This document shows, one piece after another, positions 1 through 11,105 of a DNA stretch of 64,000 bases. The notes beneath the pieces are model-generated. The model was given only the letters and a program-made list of their open reading frames with translations. It did not search any database and was not told the DNA's origin. The stretch comes from Lasioglossum baleicum (lineage: Eukaryota; Arthropoda; Insecta; Hymenoptera; Halictidae): the NCBI RefSeq assembly GCF_051020765.1, contig NC_134946.1:7057239-7121238 (forward strand). The letters are read 5' to 3'. The stretch's first letter is position 1. The number at the start of each line of letters is the position of its first letter. The position numbers and the translations under genes were made by a program.

Positions 1-1840
1 GAATGAGTTGGAAATTGTCTAGTAGTATTTTAAAATATTTTTACTGTTTTGCATTTGATTACTCATTCTTGCCTGTGCATAATGACACTGATTTTCACAT
101 ACAATGTTGTCCATTACTTCATTCAATAGGCAAATAGCAGTTAAGTCGGGGGATGTTTTAGTTTGTGATGCGTATTTCACACATTTCTAATACATACCAG
201 TTCCTTGAAAAGTTAATTCCTCACGTCAAAAGCTAATTTCTTACGTAAAGAAGCTAATTTGTGTCGTAAGGAAGCTAGCTTCTTTCCTAATTTTGCTAAA
301 ACGAACAAATCCCGTAAAATTAAGAACCATTTGTAATATAAACCATAGTTTAATGCATCAAAATCTTAATGATATCGTTAATGTAATGAAGAGTCTACAA
401 AACCGACATTAAATACATTCCATTTTTAATATTGGAACAAATTGATTTCGACACAAACAATAGAAGTCTATAAAAATTATTAGCCACGCTATTTTTCTAA
501 ATTTCGAATTATTACATTTGTAGTTTAAAGTAATGCCAAATAATATCAATAATGAGAAAACTATTTATACACTCATCTTTCACATACTAAAGTTTAATTT
601 TCAGAAGTAAAAATGTATGTCGACACAGTATCGCAGCCATAGAAGTAGAAGGGTTAAACATGAAAATAAATCGCAATAATAAATACGTGTTAAATATCTT
701 TCGATTTTGTACATCTGTACATTTAATTTTCTTGAATATCTCCGAGAGTATTAGGCCTAGACAAAAATTTCAAAATCCAATTTGTGCGTCTTTGAAGGAC
801 GAATCTTTTCGTGTATCTTTTCTCGAAGATATTCAAGAAAATCGATTTTTCACCCCAACTTTGAGAGCTATTTTCACCCCCTTAACATGAATGTCGGCCG
901 CTATAAAAAAATACGTGTCAAATATTTTTTTGAGTTTTATATCATACCAAAATTTCATTAAAATCGGCGTGTTACGGTTGGGTAACTTCCCTTGTTAGTA
1001 AGCACTCCATTATTACCGTTAAATAATAATTAGCACAGTGTGACACATCAAAATTAACATATCCACAGTAGTGTTACTACGTGTGTAATATATCGTCGTC
1101 AGTAACACTGTTTATATAATTATTAAAAATACCTGGATTATTCTATGCGAAATCGGACACTTTTCGGAGTACCGTTTCAGAGATTTTGTTCAAAATTAAA
1201 ATTGAAAACGGATTCTTAACGAGGACACTTGGTACTAATACTTTAATTCGTTTCAAACAATTACAAAATAAATAATGAAAAATAATTACCGAATACTGAA
1301 TAATTTTTATTGGATACTCTTATACATATTTTCGCTAGATATGAACACCTGAAAACTCATTTTCGTCGGCTCATTAGTTCAGCCGTTATAATTTAATGGA
1401 AAAAGGTTGTCACTTCATTTTACACGTCTACAAATCTATCAATTTTCAAGGTTTTGAAAAATCGTTTGCATAAAATCCGAAAAAGTACTATACCACGATT
1501 TAGCGTGGTTTGACCTACCTGATAAACTATCAGCATCTATTTGCAACTTGTAATCTACATAGCAAAAAGAACATCTACAGAACAACTTCTAACATTGTAT
1601 ATCGAAGCATTTGTAACAATAAGCAATACGTAATAAGTAGGATGCGAAAGTTTATGCAATTTACAATTTTACGAGACGATTTCTATTAAGGGAGAACCAA
1701 ATAAGACATTGTTTTCAGTGATACATAGTAGTCTTTGTAGATCTAAAATATGTCAAAATTTGACTAAATTCTGTCGAAGGATATATCCTGGCATTTTTTA
1801 CAAACGGATAAAGATCCGAGTCTAGTAAGAAGTTTTGTTT
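1..1840. other. AT-rich non-coding stretch
   Basis: I see no credible gene. A 76-codon ORF at 660-890 lies in repeat-like sequence with bracketed poly-A/T runs and looks accidental. Bases 205-290 contain three short direct copies of an AAGCTAATTT motif. Nothing else is identifiable. Confidence 0.5.
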
Positions 1841-1847
1841 TCTACCT

Positions 1848-2080
1848 TGTATCGTTAAAAAAATTTAATCTTTCACCTGGCGTAAAAAGAAGTTAGCTCA
1901 AAGTAATAAATGTTGTAAACTGAGACTTATTTCAGACTTATGATTTTATAATTATTAGAGAAATAGATGAACTTGTATTCGTACGGTAAATTGATCCATC
2001 GATCGTTAAAAAAATGTAATTCTTCACCTGGTGCGAAATGAAGTTTGCTCCAAGTAATAAATGTAGTAAACTGAGACTTA
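1848..2080. repeat. Two-copy direct repeat, period about 151 bp
   Basis: A unit of about 75 bp starting ATCGTTAAAAAAAT and ending AACTGAGACTTATT occurs at about 1851-1926 and again at about 2002-2080. The copies have diverged by point changes, so this is an old local duplication. It has no coding content. Confidence 0.7.
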
Positions 2081-2345
2081 TTATTTATTAACTGACTGAA
2101 CCATTTATATGTGTACACACATACTACATTCAAAATCAATTGTGATGTTTATAAATGTATTTGTATAATTTACATAATATAATCAAATCCAGTCCATTTG
2201 ACCCCACGCTATTTTTAATGTTAATGTATTTGGTATAACAAAGGGGCAGCTCCTAAAGGTACTTCCTTCTTCTATTTCGCCGTATCAATAGAATGCTATT
2301 ACTTCTAAATAATACTTTATTCATTATAGTAATGATTATAATAAC

Positions 2346-2552
2346 TAGACTGCGGATTTTATGCATTTATAACAAAAAGAGGTACGTACAATTTAAAACA
2401 GTGGACATATTTAAAACATGTAACGCAACCAGTGTACACACGCGAGTTCCACCTTAATAAGATGATTAAAAGAAGAAAGAAATTTTCATTTGGCTCCTGT
2501 GTCCTGCAATCAATGCGAACATTTCCTATTTTCCATAAAGATCCGCAGCCTA
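2346..2552. mobile_element. hAT-type MITE, TAGACTGCGG family, copy 1
   Basis: The left end TAGACTGCGGATTTTATGCA is inverted at the right end (CATAAAGATCCGCAGCCTA). The flanking 8-mers ATAATAAC and ATAATCCC agree at 6 of 8 positions, consistent with a decayed 8-bp target duplication. The 207-bp element has no coding capacity. Confidence 0.8.
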
Positions 2553-2659
2553 ATAATCCCTAATAATATCCCTACTCAAATCTCTTTAATGAGTATTTAA
2601 TTTACTATGCGTTTTCCCCCCACATCGGTACCAAGTGGTTGCAGCTGCAATATTTAAGG

Positions 2660-2775
2660 CGGTAGACTAGTTTCCAGAATTACAAGGGTGCAGGATAAAA
2701 GCTCTAGATAAAAGATTAATGTAGGTCGCGATCGCCCTCGAAAGTCCTATTTTTTTACGTTTATGAGCATGTACA
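2660..2775. repeat. Single arm of the GTAGACTCGTTTCCAGGATT hairpin element
   Basis: This segment starts GGTAGACTAGTTTCCAGAATT and runs through ATCGCCCTCGAAAGTCCTATTTTT. It matches one arm of the long inverted-repeat element at 15178-15473. Only one arm is present, so this is a truncated copy. Confidence 0.65.
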
Positions 2776-3072
2776 TGGGTATGTAAATGCGCAGTTGTAT
2801 GCTTCGGAATAATGGAAATTACGCTGCCGAATTATAATTTTTTGCACGGTCGAATAACATCTACCCATTTATTTTCCCAATGTCTCTCGAGGATTATCCT
2901 CGCAAAACAACTTCATTATTGAATTTCGCGTAGAAATATCCATTCCTGTCCGTTTCCCAGTCATTGTGTACATGTTTGCTAATACATAATAAATGAATTA
3001 CATCGAGGAACCCAAACATATGAAACAAATAACGTAGTGTATGCTGACTTATCTTACGATGTCGCTGATAAC

Positions 3073-3254
3073 TAGATTGCGGATCTTCATGCAAAATCGA
3101 AATTTTCTGCATCAATTACAAAATATAGAAGCCAAACAAAACGTTCATTCATTTTTCAATGATTCTATAGGCTTGAAAATAGTACATTGATGTATTTCCT
3201 GTTTCAAATCGCACCAATTCATTTTTGTTATAAATGCATAAGATCCGCAGTCTA
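3073..3254. mobile_element. hAT-type MITE, TAGACTGCGG family, copy 2
   Basis: The 182-bp element runs from TAGATTGCGGATCTTCATGCA to TGCATAAGATCCGCAGTCTA. It is flanked by a perfect 8-bp direct repeat, CTGATAAC, at 3065-3072 and 3255-3262. The exact duplication fixes both ends and points to hAT-type insertion. Confidence 0.92.
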
Positions 3255-3405
3255 CTGATAACCTAGCAGTTGATGCGACATAAAACTGTAAATAAAAAAA
3301 AATGTCGATGAAACGGAATATCGTAACGAGATAACAAAAGAAAGGCGCCACAGAAGAAACAGTTTGAGATATTTTCATTGAAAAACAAAGTACTTCGTGC
3401 TCAAT

Positions 3406-4145
3406 TTTGTGACGTGTAAATGTACTGCGTATTATTATTTTTGCTAATAAAGCGATATAAAATGCATTGTTCGAGTTATTTTTATTGGCTAACATTTCTT
3501 GCGATCTCACAATGTGTATGCAAACATTTGATATGCGAAAACATTCTTTCTTTTTCGTTAATCGAACAAATAAGCCTTCGATAGCTTGTGTGCGCTCAAT
3601 TTTGTAACGGGGAACGTACTGCGTATTTTAATTTTTGTTAATAAAGCGATATAAAATGCATTGTTGGAGTTATTTTCATTGGCTAACCATTTTCCACGAT
3701 CTCACAATGTGTAATGCAAACATTTGATACGCGAAGAAATTCTTTCTTTCTTGTTAATGGAACAAATAAGCCTTTAATAGTCATCAATACACCTCACAAT
3801 GTGTAATGCAAACATTTGATATGCGAAAACATTCTTTCTTTTTCGTTAATCGAACAAATAAGCCTTCGATAGCTTGTGTGCGCTCAATTTTGTAACGGGG
3901 AACGTACTGCGTATTTTAATTTTTGTTAATAAAGCGATATAAAATGCATTGTTGGAGTTATTTTCATTGGCTAACCATTTTCCACGATCTCACAATGTGT
4001 AATGCAAACATTTGATACGCGAAGAAATTCTTTCTTTCTTGTTAATGGAACAAATAAGCCTTTAATAGTCATCAATACACCTCACAATGTGTAATGCAAA
4101 CATTTGATATGCGAAAACATTCTTTCTTTTTTGTTAATGGAACAA
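3406..4145. repeat. Tandem satellite, 288-bp period
   Basis: The sequence around 3533-3820 recurs almost without change at 3821-4108 and starts a third time at 4109, giving an exact 288-bp period. Each unit is itself two related half-units that share CACAATGTGTAATGCAAACA and CTTTCTTTCTTGTTAAT. A more diverged half copy precedes the array at 3406-3510. An inverted relative lies at about 42030-42175. The near-identity of the two full units implies a recent duplication. Confidence 0.9.
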
Positions 4146-4660
4146 ATGAGGCTCGTGTCCGCTCAATTTTGTGAGTAACAGTATATCCTTGTCCTAGAGG
4201 TTAATGTTCACGGTCATTAGTGTTAATGCGAACGAGATATACGAGCATACTTCATTCATAATGTTCGGACTGTTACACGTTCCGCAGATAATACAGTTCT
4301 CTTTGTTATCGTGGTCCAGTGACGACGTCGTGACATATCGCGTAAATCGAGATTAGATTGAGCGAACGATAAGTGTAACGTCCTAAAAAAGTTAGCAAAA
4401 CCGTGATCTCTTAAAATATCTCGATTCTTTATCTAAGTTACGTGATTTCAATACAAGCGAAGAATAGATACGTTCATGCTTTCAAACCTAAAAATCAAAC
4501 ACCGACGTTTCCATGGTCATTCAATAACCACTACGAAACGGACCGACCTCCGCTTTTCGTACGTAAACACTTGAACATACGTGGGACTTGTTTTATGTTC
4601 GTCGCAGAGAGTTGGGCAAAAATTTTATTCAAATAAAGATTTCGAATAAAGCGGGTTTAA
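4146..4660. other. Unassigned sequence left of a GC-richer island
   Basis: There is no recognisable gene. Two short plus-strand ORFs overlap here (4442-4636, 4588-4935) but neither matches a family I know. The base composition becomes CpG-richer toward 4650, which leads into the candidate first-exon region. Confidence 0.4.
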
Positions 4661-4779
4661 AACCGACTTGGAAAAATCCTAGTTTATTCGACATTTTTAT
4701 CTACATAAGATGTTTGCCCAACTCCGGTTCGTCGGAAACGGAGAAACTCGCAGAACTCGTGAACGTTCTCGCGACTTAC

Positions 4780-4806
4780 CGCTTTCGTCATTACAGCCGA
4801 AGTCAT
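4780..4806 (-). CDS. Candidate 9-codon first coding exon (possible alternative cnc start)
   Basis: On the minus strand an ATG at 4806 opens nine codons reading MTSAVMTKA. They run directly into a perfect GTAAGT donor (4779-4774), so the exon ends in phase 0. The sequence upstream on the same strand (about 4807-5310) is GC- and CpG-richer than its surroundings, as expected for a 5' leader and promoter. The cnc long-form first coding exon at 27186-27644, upstream on the same strand, also ends in phase 0, so both could splice to the same downstream exon outside the window. No family match is possible with nine residues. The exon could instead belong to another gene or be accidental. Confidence 0.3.
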
Positions 4807-5350
4807 ATTTCCAACGGGGTGTATAGAAAAAATCCTGTGCTTGCAAAGTATCCCAGTGATAAACGTGTTCGAAGGCTCACTAGCAGCACGCTACGTTTCC
4901 ACGCCGCGCGGATACGTCACCGTTATTTCAAGTGATAGTTCGTCGAAGCGCACAGTTTTCACTCGAACACTTTGACGCGGTACCGAAATGTGGAGGAGCC
5001 GACGGAAACACGGTTACTATTTTGCCAAAGGAGCTCTCTACACAAAAAATCACCGTCGATCGTTGATTTACGCGTGCGGATTCACAGCGGCGGCGATCAA
5101 GTGGCGTCGTCGTTCACGATATAATCAAGAAGAATGACTTTAGCGAGTACGTACACAACGAAGAGACAACGATTACGACAGATTGCTCTGTGCGTGTGAA
5201 GAGATAACAAGCAGCGTGGAATAGACGGTATTGGAGCCGTGTTACCCACACCACGGTCGCTCTCAGAAGAATTTCGCCGCGAGCAACGAGCACGCTACCT
5301 CTTTCTGACAGCTTTTACGTCGATTATCGTCACCAGACTCTGATATCGAA
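4807..5350 (-). promoter_or_regulatory. CpG-richer island, possible promoter and 5' leader
   Basis: This stretch is clearly more GC- and CpG-rich than its surroundings (for example GCGGCGGCGATC and ACGTCGTCGTTC near 5090-5120). It has no long ORF on either strand that I recognise. Together with the minus-strand ATG and donor at 4806/4779 it is best read as a promoter plus untranslated leader. This is inference. Confidence 0.35.
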
Positions 5351-7060
5351 GAGAGAGTAACATATAGAAAAATCATTATTGATATTATTGCTTATTTATA
5401 GTTCGCCGTTGCGATACCGTTCACATCCATACATTCGTTTAATGAAACATATGGCGCCTATAACTGCACACACACAGCCGCCTCGAGAAGTTAGATAACG
5501 CTTTTCATCGCTAATTTCTCGGAAGAATTCCCGCCAAAGGGTAATTGCAATTTCCACGCGAATGAGTAAAGAAATTCATAGAAGTTTAACTACTGTACAC
5601 TACGAGGAAAATGGACATTCGAGGTTTTCATTATTAGCAAACTGTTGGGCACTCGAAGAGTCGTTATACGTTACACTTATACTTATACTTTCCGAGGCGA
5701 CTGTATGTTAGCACGTGCTTATCAAAGATACAATGAACAACAGAGTAGCTTATGTAATATGAGAATTTGATGGTCATGTCTAAATCGTAAACATTAAACA
5801 CCGTAGAAATATTGCGTGCACTGGTCGAAACATTTTCAGTTGAATAACTTCTGGAATACTAATTCTTATCCTTCTTTGTGTAGTTTTGTTAAAAATATGG
5901 TAAACATTTTTAATATGAATTGAAGAATTTGAATTTAATGAAATATAATGAAGGATAAAGTAGTTAATTTTTTGTAGTACATAGGCACTGTACACCTGAC
6001 GGTTCGGAAAGTGTTGGTTGTAAATAATGCCACGTTTTGTTCGTCCTCGCGACCGTACAAATACGCTTATGTATGTATCTGTGGAATATACATATGTATA
6101 TGTGGCAATAAAACATGAGATATAATTATTGTGACATTGAACAGCAGATAATTGCATCAAAAATTCCTTATGTCTAGAAAATTACCTCAGAGTTCACTGC
6201 ATATAATTTTTTTTTAATTTTTCCTCCAAAAATGTTGGATTGTATTATCACGCTGTTTGATCAAATTCTATTGAATTCTACGTTGTTTTATACAATTAAT
6301 TGTTGAAGGTAGTTGTCAGATAAGACATTAGAAACTGTCACTCGTCTATTTTACCCATTTTGATGATTTTTCATGCATAGACAAAAATGATTTATGAGAA
6401 ACATTTATGACAAAAATGAGAAGGTGTAATTTAAAACAGTGAAAACATTAGAAGAATTTAAAAATACTATTATATTAGATTGGAAGAAAATAAATTTCTA
6501 CCTCGCTCCAGTTTGATGCAATTCAGGTACAACATTTCTATTTTGCATAAAGATCAGCTGCCTATTCATGTATTGTATTACTACATAATACATATAGTGA
6601 CATACGAGAAAAATTTAGAAACTTAGATGATTTTACTTCACATAATTAATTTAGAACAAATGTGATATTAAAAAACTTACGATTTACTGTATGCATAATT
6701 GCATACCCTAGTATGTAGAAATTATTGAATGCTGCAATATAAATTCTCTGAAATCTACTTTTGCAAAAAATATATTTTTAAGAATTCTTACCAGGGCACA
6801 TACTTTAAAATATACAAATCTATAAATGTTTATTTTTATCAATATTGTTTACGGTTCTGTAGTTCAATGCTTTACTACCTGTTCAACTCTAATCATATAA
6901 AAATTAGTGCGATACAAATGATTTAATTGTTTACCACTTACAGAAAAATATATCAGACTTTCGCCAATAAAAAAATATTAGCAGAATTTATATCTGGTAT
7001 CAAGAACAAGTTCAGTATTTTATAAAAAGGTATTTCGATTATAGTTTTAATATTTTCGAT
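5351..7060. other. AT-rich non-coding stretch with MITE fragment
   Basis: There is no gene that I can support. At about 6400-6564 a right-hand fragment of the TAGACTGCGG MITE family is visible (AAAATGAGAAGGTGTAATTT ... AAGATCAGCTGCCTA); its left end is missing. The minus-strand ORF at 5780-6160 has no family resemblance. Confidence 0.5.
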
Positions 7061-7061
7061 A

Positions 7062-7275
7062 AACAGAGAGTATACAAAAAAGAAAATATAGTATCGAAAA
7101 TAGTTTTAATATGCAATAAACAGTATAAAAAAGAAAATATAGTATCGAAAGTAGTTTTAATATGCAATAAACAGTATAAAAAAGAAAATATAGTATCGAA
7201 AATAGTTTTAATATGCAATAAACAGTATAAAAAAGAAAATATAGTATCGAAAATAGTTTTAACATGCAACAAGCA
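7062..7275. repeat. 51-bp minisatellite, about 4 units
   Basis: The motif GTATCGAAAATAGTTTTAAT recurs at 7091, 7142, 7193 and 7244, an exact 51-bp period. Because 51 is divisible by 3 and the unit lacks stops in two minus-strand frames, it produces two overlapping false ORFs (7039-7272, 7047-7295) of repeated 17-residue hydrophobic units. I regard these as artefacts of the repeat, not proteins. Confidence 0.9.
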
Positions 7276-8460
7276 ATAACAGAAATTATTTTCAAATAGG
7301 ATTTTTATAAACGGCAGACAGTATAATTCGTACGATCAAAAAATATGTCGAAGAGAGAAAATCCTTATACAACTTTATCAGCGGTAGGTATTAAACGGAG
7401 TGTATCAGTAAATGGCAAAAAAGATACCCACTGTATCAACTGATCAGATGAGTCGCTCATTTGAGACATGTATCATCCATGCACTAATTTATCGGTGAAC
7501 GGAAAATCCATCGTCGGATGCATCTGTCCTCAAGATAAAATTCTAAGGAGGATCTAATCCTTTTCACATAATTACAATTTTTTCAAATTGTAATTCGCAT
7601 ATTTAACCTTCAGTTACATTCCGCATTCCACTTTCTACATAACTGGGCGCATTGAACTTTATATCACTCCAACATAAATTTTTATTCAATAAAATAACTA
7701 CCGTAATGCAAAATAAATATTTCCTAGTGTAGTCGACACCTTCGTTTACGCTTGAATCACTGAATTTCAAGCATTTGAGATTGTAAATACTATATGCGAG
7801 TAATTAAAAGTTAAAAATAGCTATTGAGAATAGTTACGATCAAGCCTGTTAGATTTGTTTTTCGCGTTCTTCAACGAATCACAGAAAACAACGGACTAAT
7901 GAAAAATGAACGTGCCCCAAGTGTATGATGAGCGATGTAAATAAAAAAAAGAATTTCGGTGCACACGAGTTTATTGTTGAAACTGCGTGGGTTTAGCACG
8001 TGAAGGTTACAAGAACGCCGCACTCGCAGAAACGGACGTTATAAAGCAAAGAATGTAGTTATTTTTGCAAAGGTGTTGTGACTGGTTTTAATCTGGCTAA
8101 CCTTGGCTGAGATCTTGTTCAAATACTTTCACCAAACAATTTCGGGGGAACGAAAAGCGATTAGTGTTTGTTACTTTTCAATGACAACTTTTTCGAACCG
8201 ATGCTGTATTGGAAAACTGAAATATCGGTTGAACGAACAAACCACTGAACTTCATACTTTAGAACTGTCTAACTTTAAGAACAAAAAGAATTTGATATAA
8301 ATATAGTACGTGTGTAAGATAGGCGAAGAATGTAAGCAATTAAACACTGTTAATGGAAAGTATTTAGTGAAATCAGTGAAAGAAAATATTTAATACATTG
8401 GAAAGGGTAAAACAAGTAAACAACAGTAAACGAGTGGAAAGAGAGTCTGTGAAACAGAGT
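7276..8460. other. Non-coding stretch
   Basis: I see no family resemblance in any frame and no clear inverted or direct repeats. The composition rises slightly in GC around 7960-8060 without splice or coding signals I can trust. Confidence 0.4.
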
Positions 8461-8461
8461 G

Positions 8462-8598
8462 GCCAAATTAATACTTGTGTCCCCACTCTACCTTCCCCTT
8501 CTACGACGCTATTCCCCACGCTTCCGCCGTTGCCCGGTCACGTGACGCGTTTCGCCACTGTCGTTCGTGCCACGATGTCACGTGACTATGGTTGCCAT
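8462..8598. repeat. Dispersed repeat carrying paired TCACGTGA E-boxes, copy 1
   Basis: About 135 bp starting TTAATACTTGTGTCCCCACT closely match 47393-47523. Both copies carry two perfect or near-perfect GTCACGTGAC palindromes; here they are at 8537-8546 and 8577-8586, 40 bp apart. GTCACGTGAC is the core bound by bHLH-zip factors of the USF/MITF-TFEB class. Confidence 0.75.
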
Positions 8599-8826
8599 CT
8601 ATAAAACCGCGAACCCAGGACAAACGGCATAAAAACCCCGGACTTTTCCGTCTGAAAACCGGACACTTTTAACTATAATACTTTTTAAGTTCACTCAACA
8701 GCACGAATGAATTTAGTACGATTTTAATTCATTTTAGATCTCAAAAGGCTACTAGCAGATTTAAATAACGCCTGAACACGTTCTGGTGAACCTATGAGAA
8801 ATTTCTACTACAAATATTTAATAAAT

Positions 8827-9002
8827 TAGACAGTGACCTTTATGCAAAAAAAAAATGTTCTTCATGAATTGCAACAAACAGGAGTGAACTAGAAAATTTT
8901 CTTTATCAATATGTTTGATAGGTTGAAAATAATATATCAGTGTTGTTTGTAATTTTTCTAATATACTCATTTTGGTTATAAATGCATATAATCCGCTGCC
9001 TA
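8827..9002. mobile_element. hAT-type MITE, TAGACTGCGG family, copy 3
   Basis: The left end TAGACAGTGACCTTTATGCA and right end AATGCATATAATCCGCTGCCTA are decayed forms of the family ends. The flanking A/T-rich sequence makes the target duplication ambiguous. Confidence 0.7.
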
Positions 9003-10689
9003 TTAATAATATGATGTCCTATATTTTATATTCTTCATTTTAAAATCCATTTAGCTTTGAAAGATAATTTTAATGTGCGTCGTCTCTAAAATCATGCAAA
9101 GAGAATCATCCTGCGAAAAGGTATTCGCAATTAGTCATTATTTTATATAACAACTACTGCATGGTTTCTAAGCAGGTACATATTAAGTAATCATATACGG
9201 AATGATTTATTACGTGATTAAAATATGATTGTGTTCTAAACGTGACATATTACTTCATCGCTTTGCATCTCGACATCAAATTTTACGAGAAATGCAAGGT
9301 AACTCTCATAAATTGATGAATTCGTATTTAGCAAAATTTAAAGAGGTAGAAACAATCGATCAGAAAAATACTATGTTGACGAATAAACCTAGATTATCTA
9401 CTCTAGTATACGTTGATGGTGCATTGCAACACTAATTCAATCACCTATCGCTAACGCAAAAAGTTAACTACCTTCACTCCATATAAGTACTTATCTCGCT
9501 ATACACGCAACCAAGTTCGCTCCCAACGATATTTCATGATAGCCTCTTCATGCCATATACAAAAGGTTTATCCTCTCATTGTTCGATAAAGCCAATTTGA
9601 ACAGAATGAGCAGTTTGCTTTTGATGACCGATGATATGTTACGTTTAAACCGAACGCTGCTTCGTGTGTGTCATTATCGTTTCCAAGAAAACCAGAGAGA
9701 GAGAGGCACGTTATGTTGTTTATCTGAAACTCTTTAAATTGCATGGATATACACACTCGCAAACGAACGTGATTAAAAACTGACGGAATATATCTTTCAT
9801 TGTTCACACATCTTACAAAGATGAATGGCATTTTTATATATGTATACAAAATGTATGATATATCAAAATCGATGGATCAGGTGTCTTATGTAGACACCAG
9901 TTGAAAATAATGTCTGTGTTCTTGAAATCTTTCGATCTTTCGACTGTTTCAAATTTTTGTAATAAATTAATTAGAGTCATTCGCAATAATATTCGGACAC
10001 TCTTAAAAAGATGATAACTTTTTTATTATTGGACCGTATACGACGTGGATCTTTTTGAGAAATTGGAGAGTTCCAGAGAAAATACCAAAAGTTGTCTTTT
10101 ACTACCGTCTAAGCGGCACGCAATTCTCGCGAAGTTGTTACTCTCGCGTGTCCTGCAGAGCAAAATTTCCTGCATACCTGTCTTCATTTTTCAAATAATT
10201 ACAAATGACACAACGCCGCGACGTCCCTTTGAATACATAACATACATATGTGCCATCGGACAATTTTTTCTTTTAAATGTTTACTCAGTTTGATTTCACT
10301 GTGACACTTCGTACCGTGCACTTTTATCATACATATATTCCACATTGAAAAGAATCCTTTCAACCGAACAAAAGAATAAATAACGTGAGAAAGTGCCTTT
10401 TGTAATCAAAATCACCGGAATTGCTTATTACCGCTTTCCGGTATTGCCAACTAAATGAAAACCATCTTAAAACTTTTATCGCGCTGCTGATTCTCTCGAA
10501 TCTGCAGTTATAAATGATTTCATGTTTACCCTCGGTTATATTAGAGTTATTCCATACAAAATATGTACGTTCGTTGAAGACCTTTAGCTATATTTTAATA
10601 CTTTTTTGTATCTATACTTTTGAAGAAGAAAGGAGCATAATGTATTTTGTAAAAACATTTTGAGGACTAATACACGAAATACCAAGATA
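9003..10689. other. Non-coding stretch
   Basis: There is no supportable gene. Around 9970-10040 a segment beginning CATTCGCAATAATATTCGGA resembles the decayed repeats near 11220 that start GGACAATTAAGTGGACACCC. Short ORFs (9229-9435 plus, 9568-9849 minus, 10045-10293 plus) show no motif. Confidence 0.4.
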
Positions 10690-10691
10690 TA

Positions 10692-10772
10692 TTAGGTCGG
10701 AAAGAAAGTTCCTGCGGTTTTTATTATAAAATCAAAATAACAAAAACCGCAAGAACTTTCTTTCCCACCTAA
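10692..10772. mobile_element. Mariner-like miniature element, 81 bp, near-perfect palindrome
   Basis: The left arm TTAGGTCGGAAAGAAAGTTC continues to CTGCGGTTTTT, and the right arm is its inverse, separated by about 16 bp. TA dinucleotides flank both ends (10690-10691, 10773-10774). The terminal TTAGGT..GG..A..AAGT pattern resembles mellifera-subfamily mariner ends, from memory. It has no coding content. Confidence 0.85.
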
Positions 10773-10924
10773 TAGTTCGATAAATGTAAATCGTAAATTC
10801 ATCTTACAGACTCACCCTAACTAGTACATAGTTAGTAGATGATTGCATACATACATAGGTTCGTGCCCGATTTTCATAGATGTCGCAAACTGTACTGTAC
10901 TGCGGAGTGTAAAAAAGAATTATA

Positions 10925-11105
10925 CACCCGTCCCTCAATTTACGCGGCACTTTTTTACGCGGCAAATTTACCTCAATTTACGCGGAACTTTTACCTAAAT
11001 TTACGCGGAAAGGAAGGAAAACATTAGGAGAGTAGTACACACAACATTATTCGCGTAAATCAAATCCACGTGGAACGGATATTCGCGTAAATTGAGGGAC
11101 GGGTG
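10925..11105. mobile_element. MITE with CACCCGTCCCTCAATTTACG ends, TA duplication
   Basis: The terminal inverted repeat CACCCGTCCCTCAATTTACG(CGG) is exact at both ends, and each end is flanked by TA. CCCTC..TTTACGCGG-type ends with TA duplication resemble pogo/Tigger elements of the Tc1-mariner superfamily, from memory. The interior holds extra short TTTACGCGG repeats. The plus-strand ORF at 10839-11027 runs into it and is not a gene. Confidence 0.8.

Noticed and set aside
4442..4935. Overlapping plus-strand ORFs of 64 and 115 codons
   Set aside because: No family resemblance. They overlap a CpG-richer stretch better explained as a minus-strand leader, and the start of the larger one lies in AT-rich sequence.
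7062..7275. CRISPR-like direct repeats
   Set aside because: The units are contiguous with no unique spacers, and the sequence is eukaryotic. It is an ordinary minisatellite.
7039..7295. Two minus-strand ORFs with repeated hydrophobic units
   Set aside because: Both are by-products of a 51-bp tandem repeat and exist in two frames at once.
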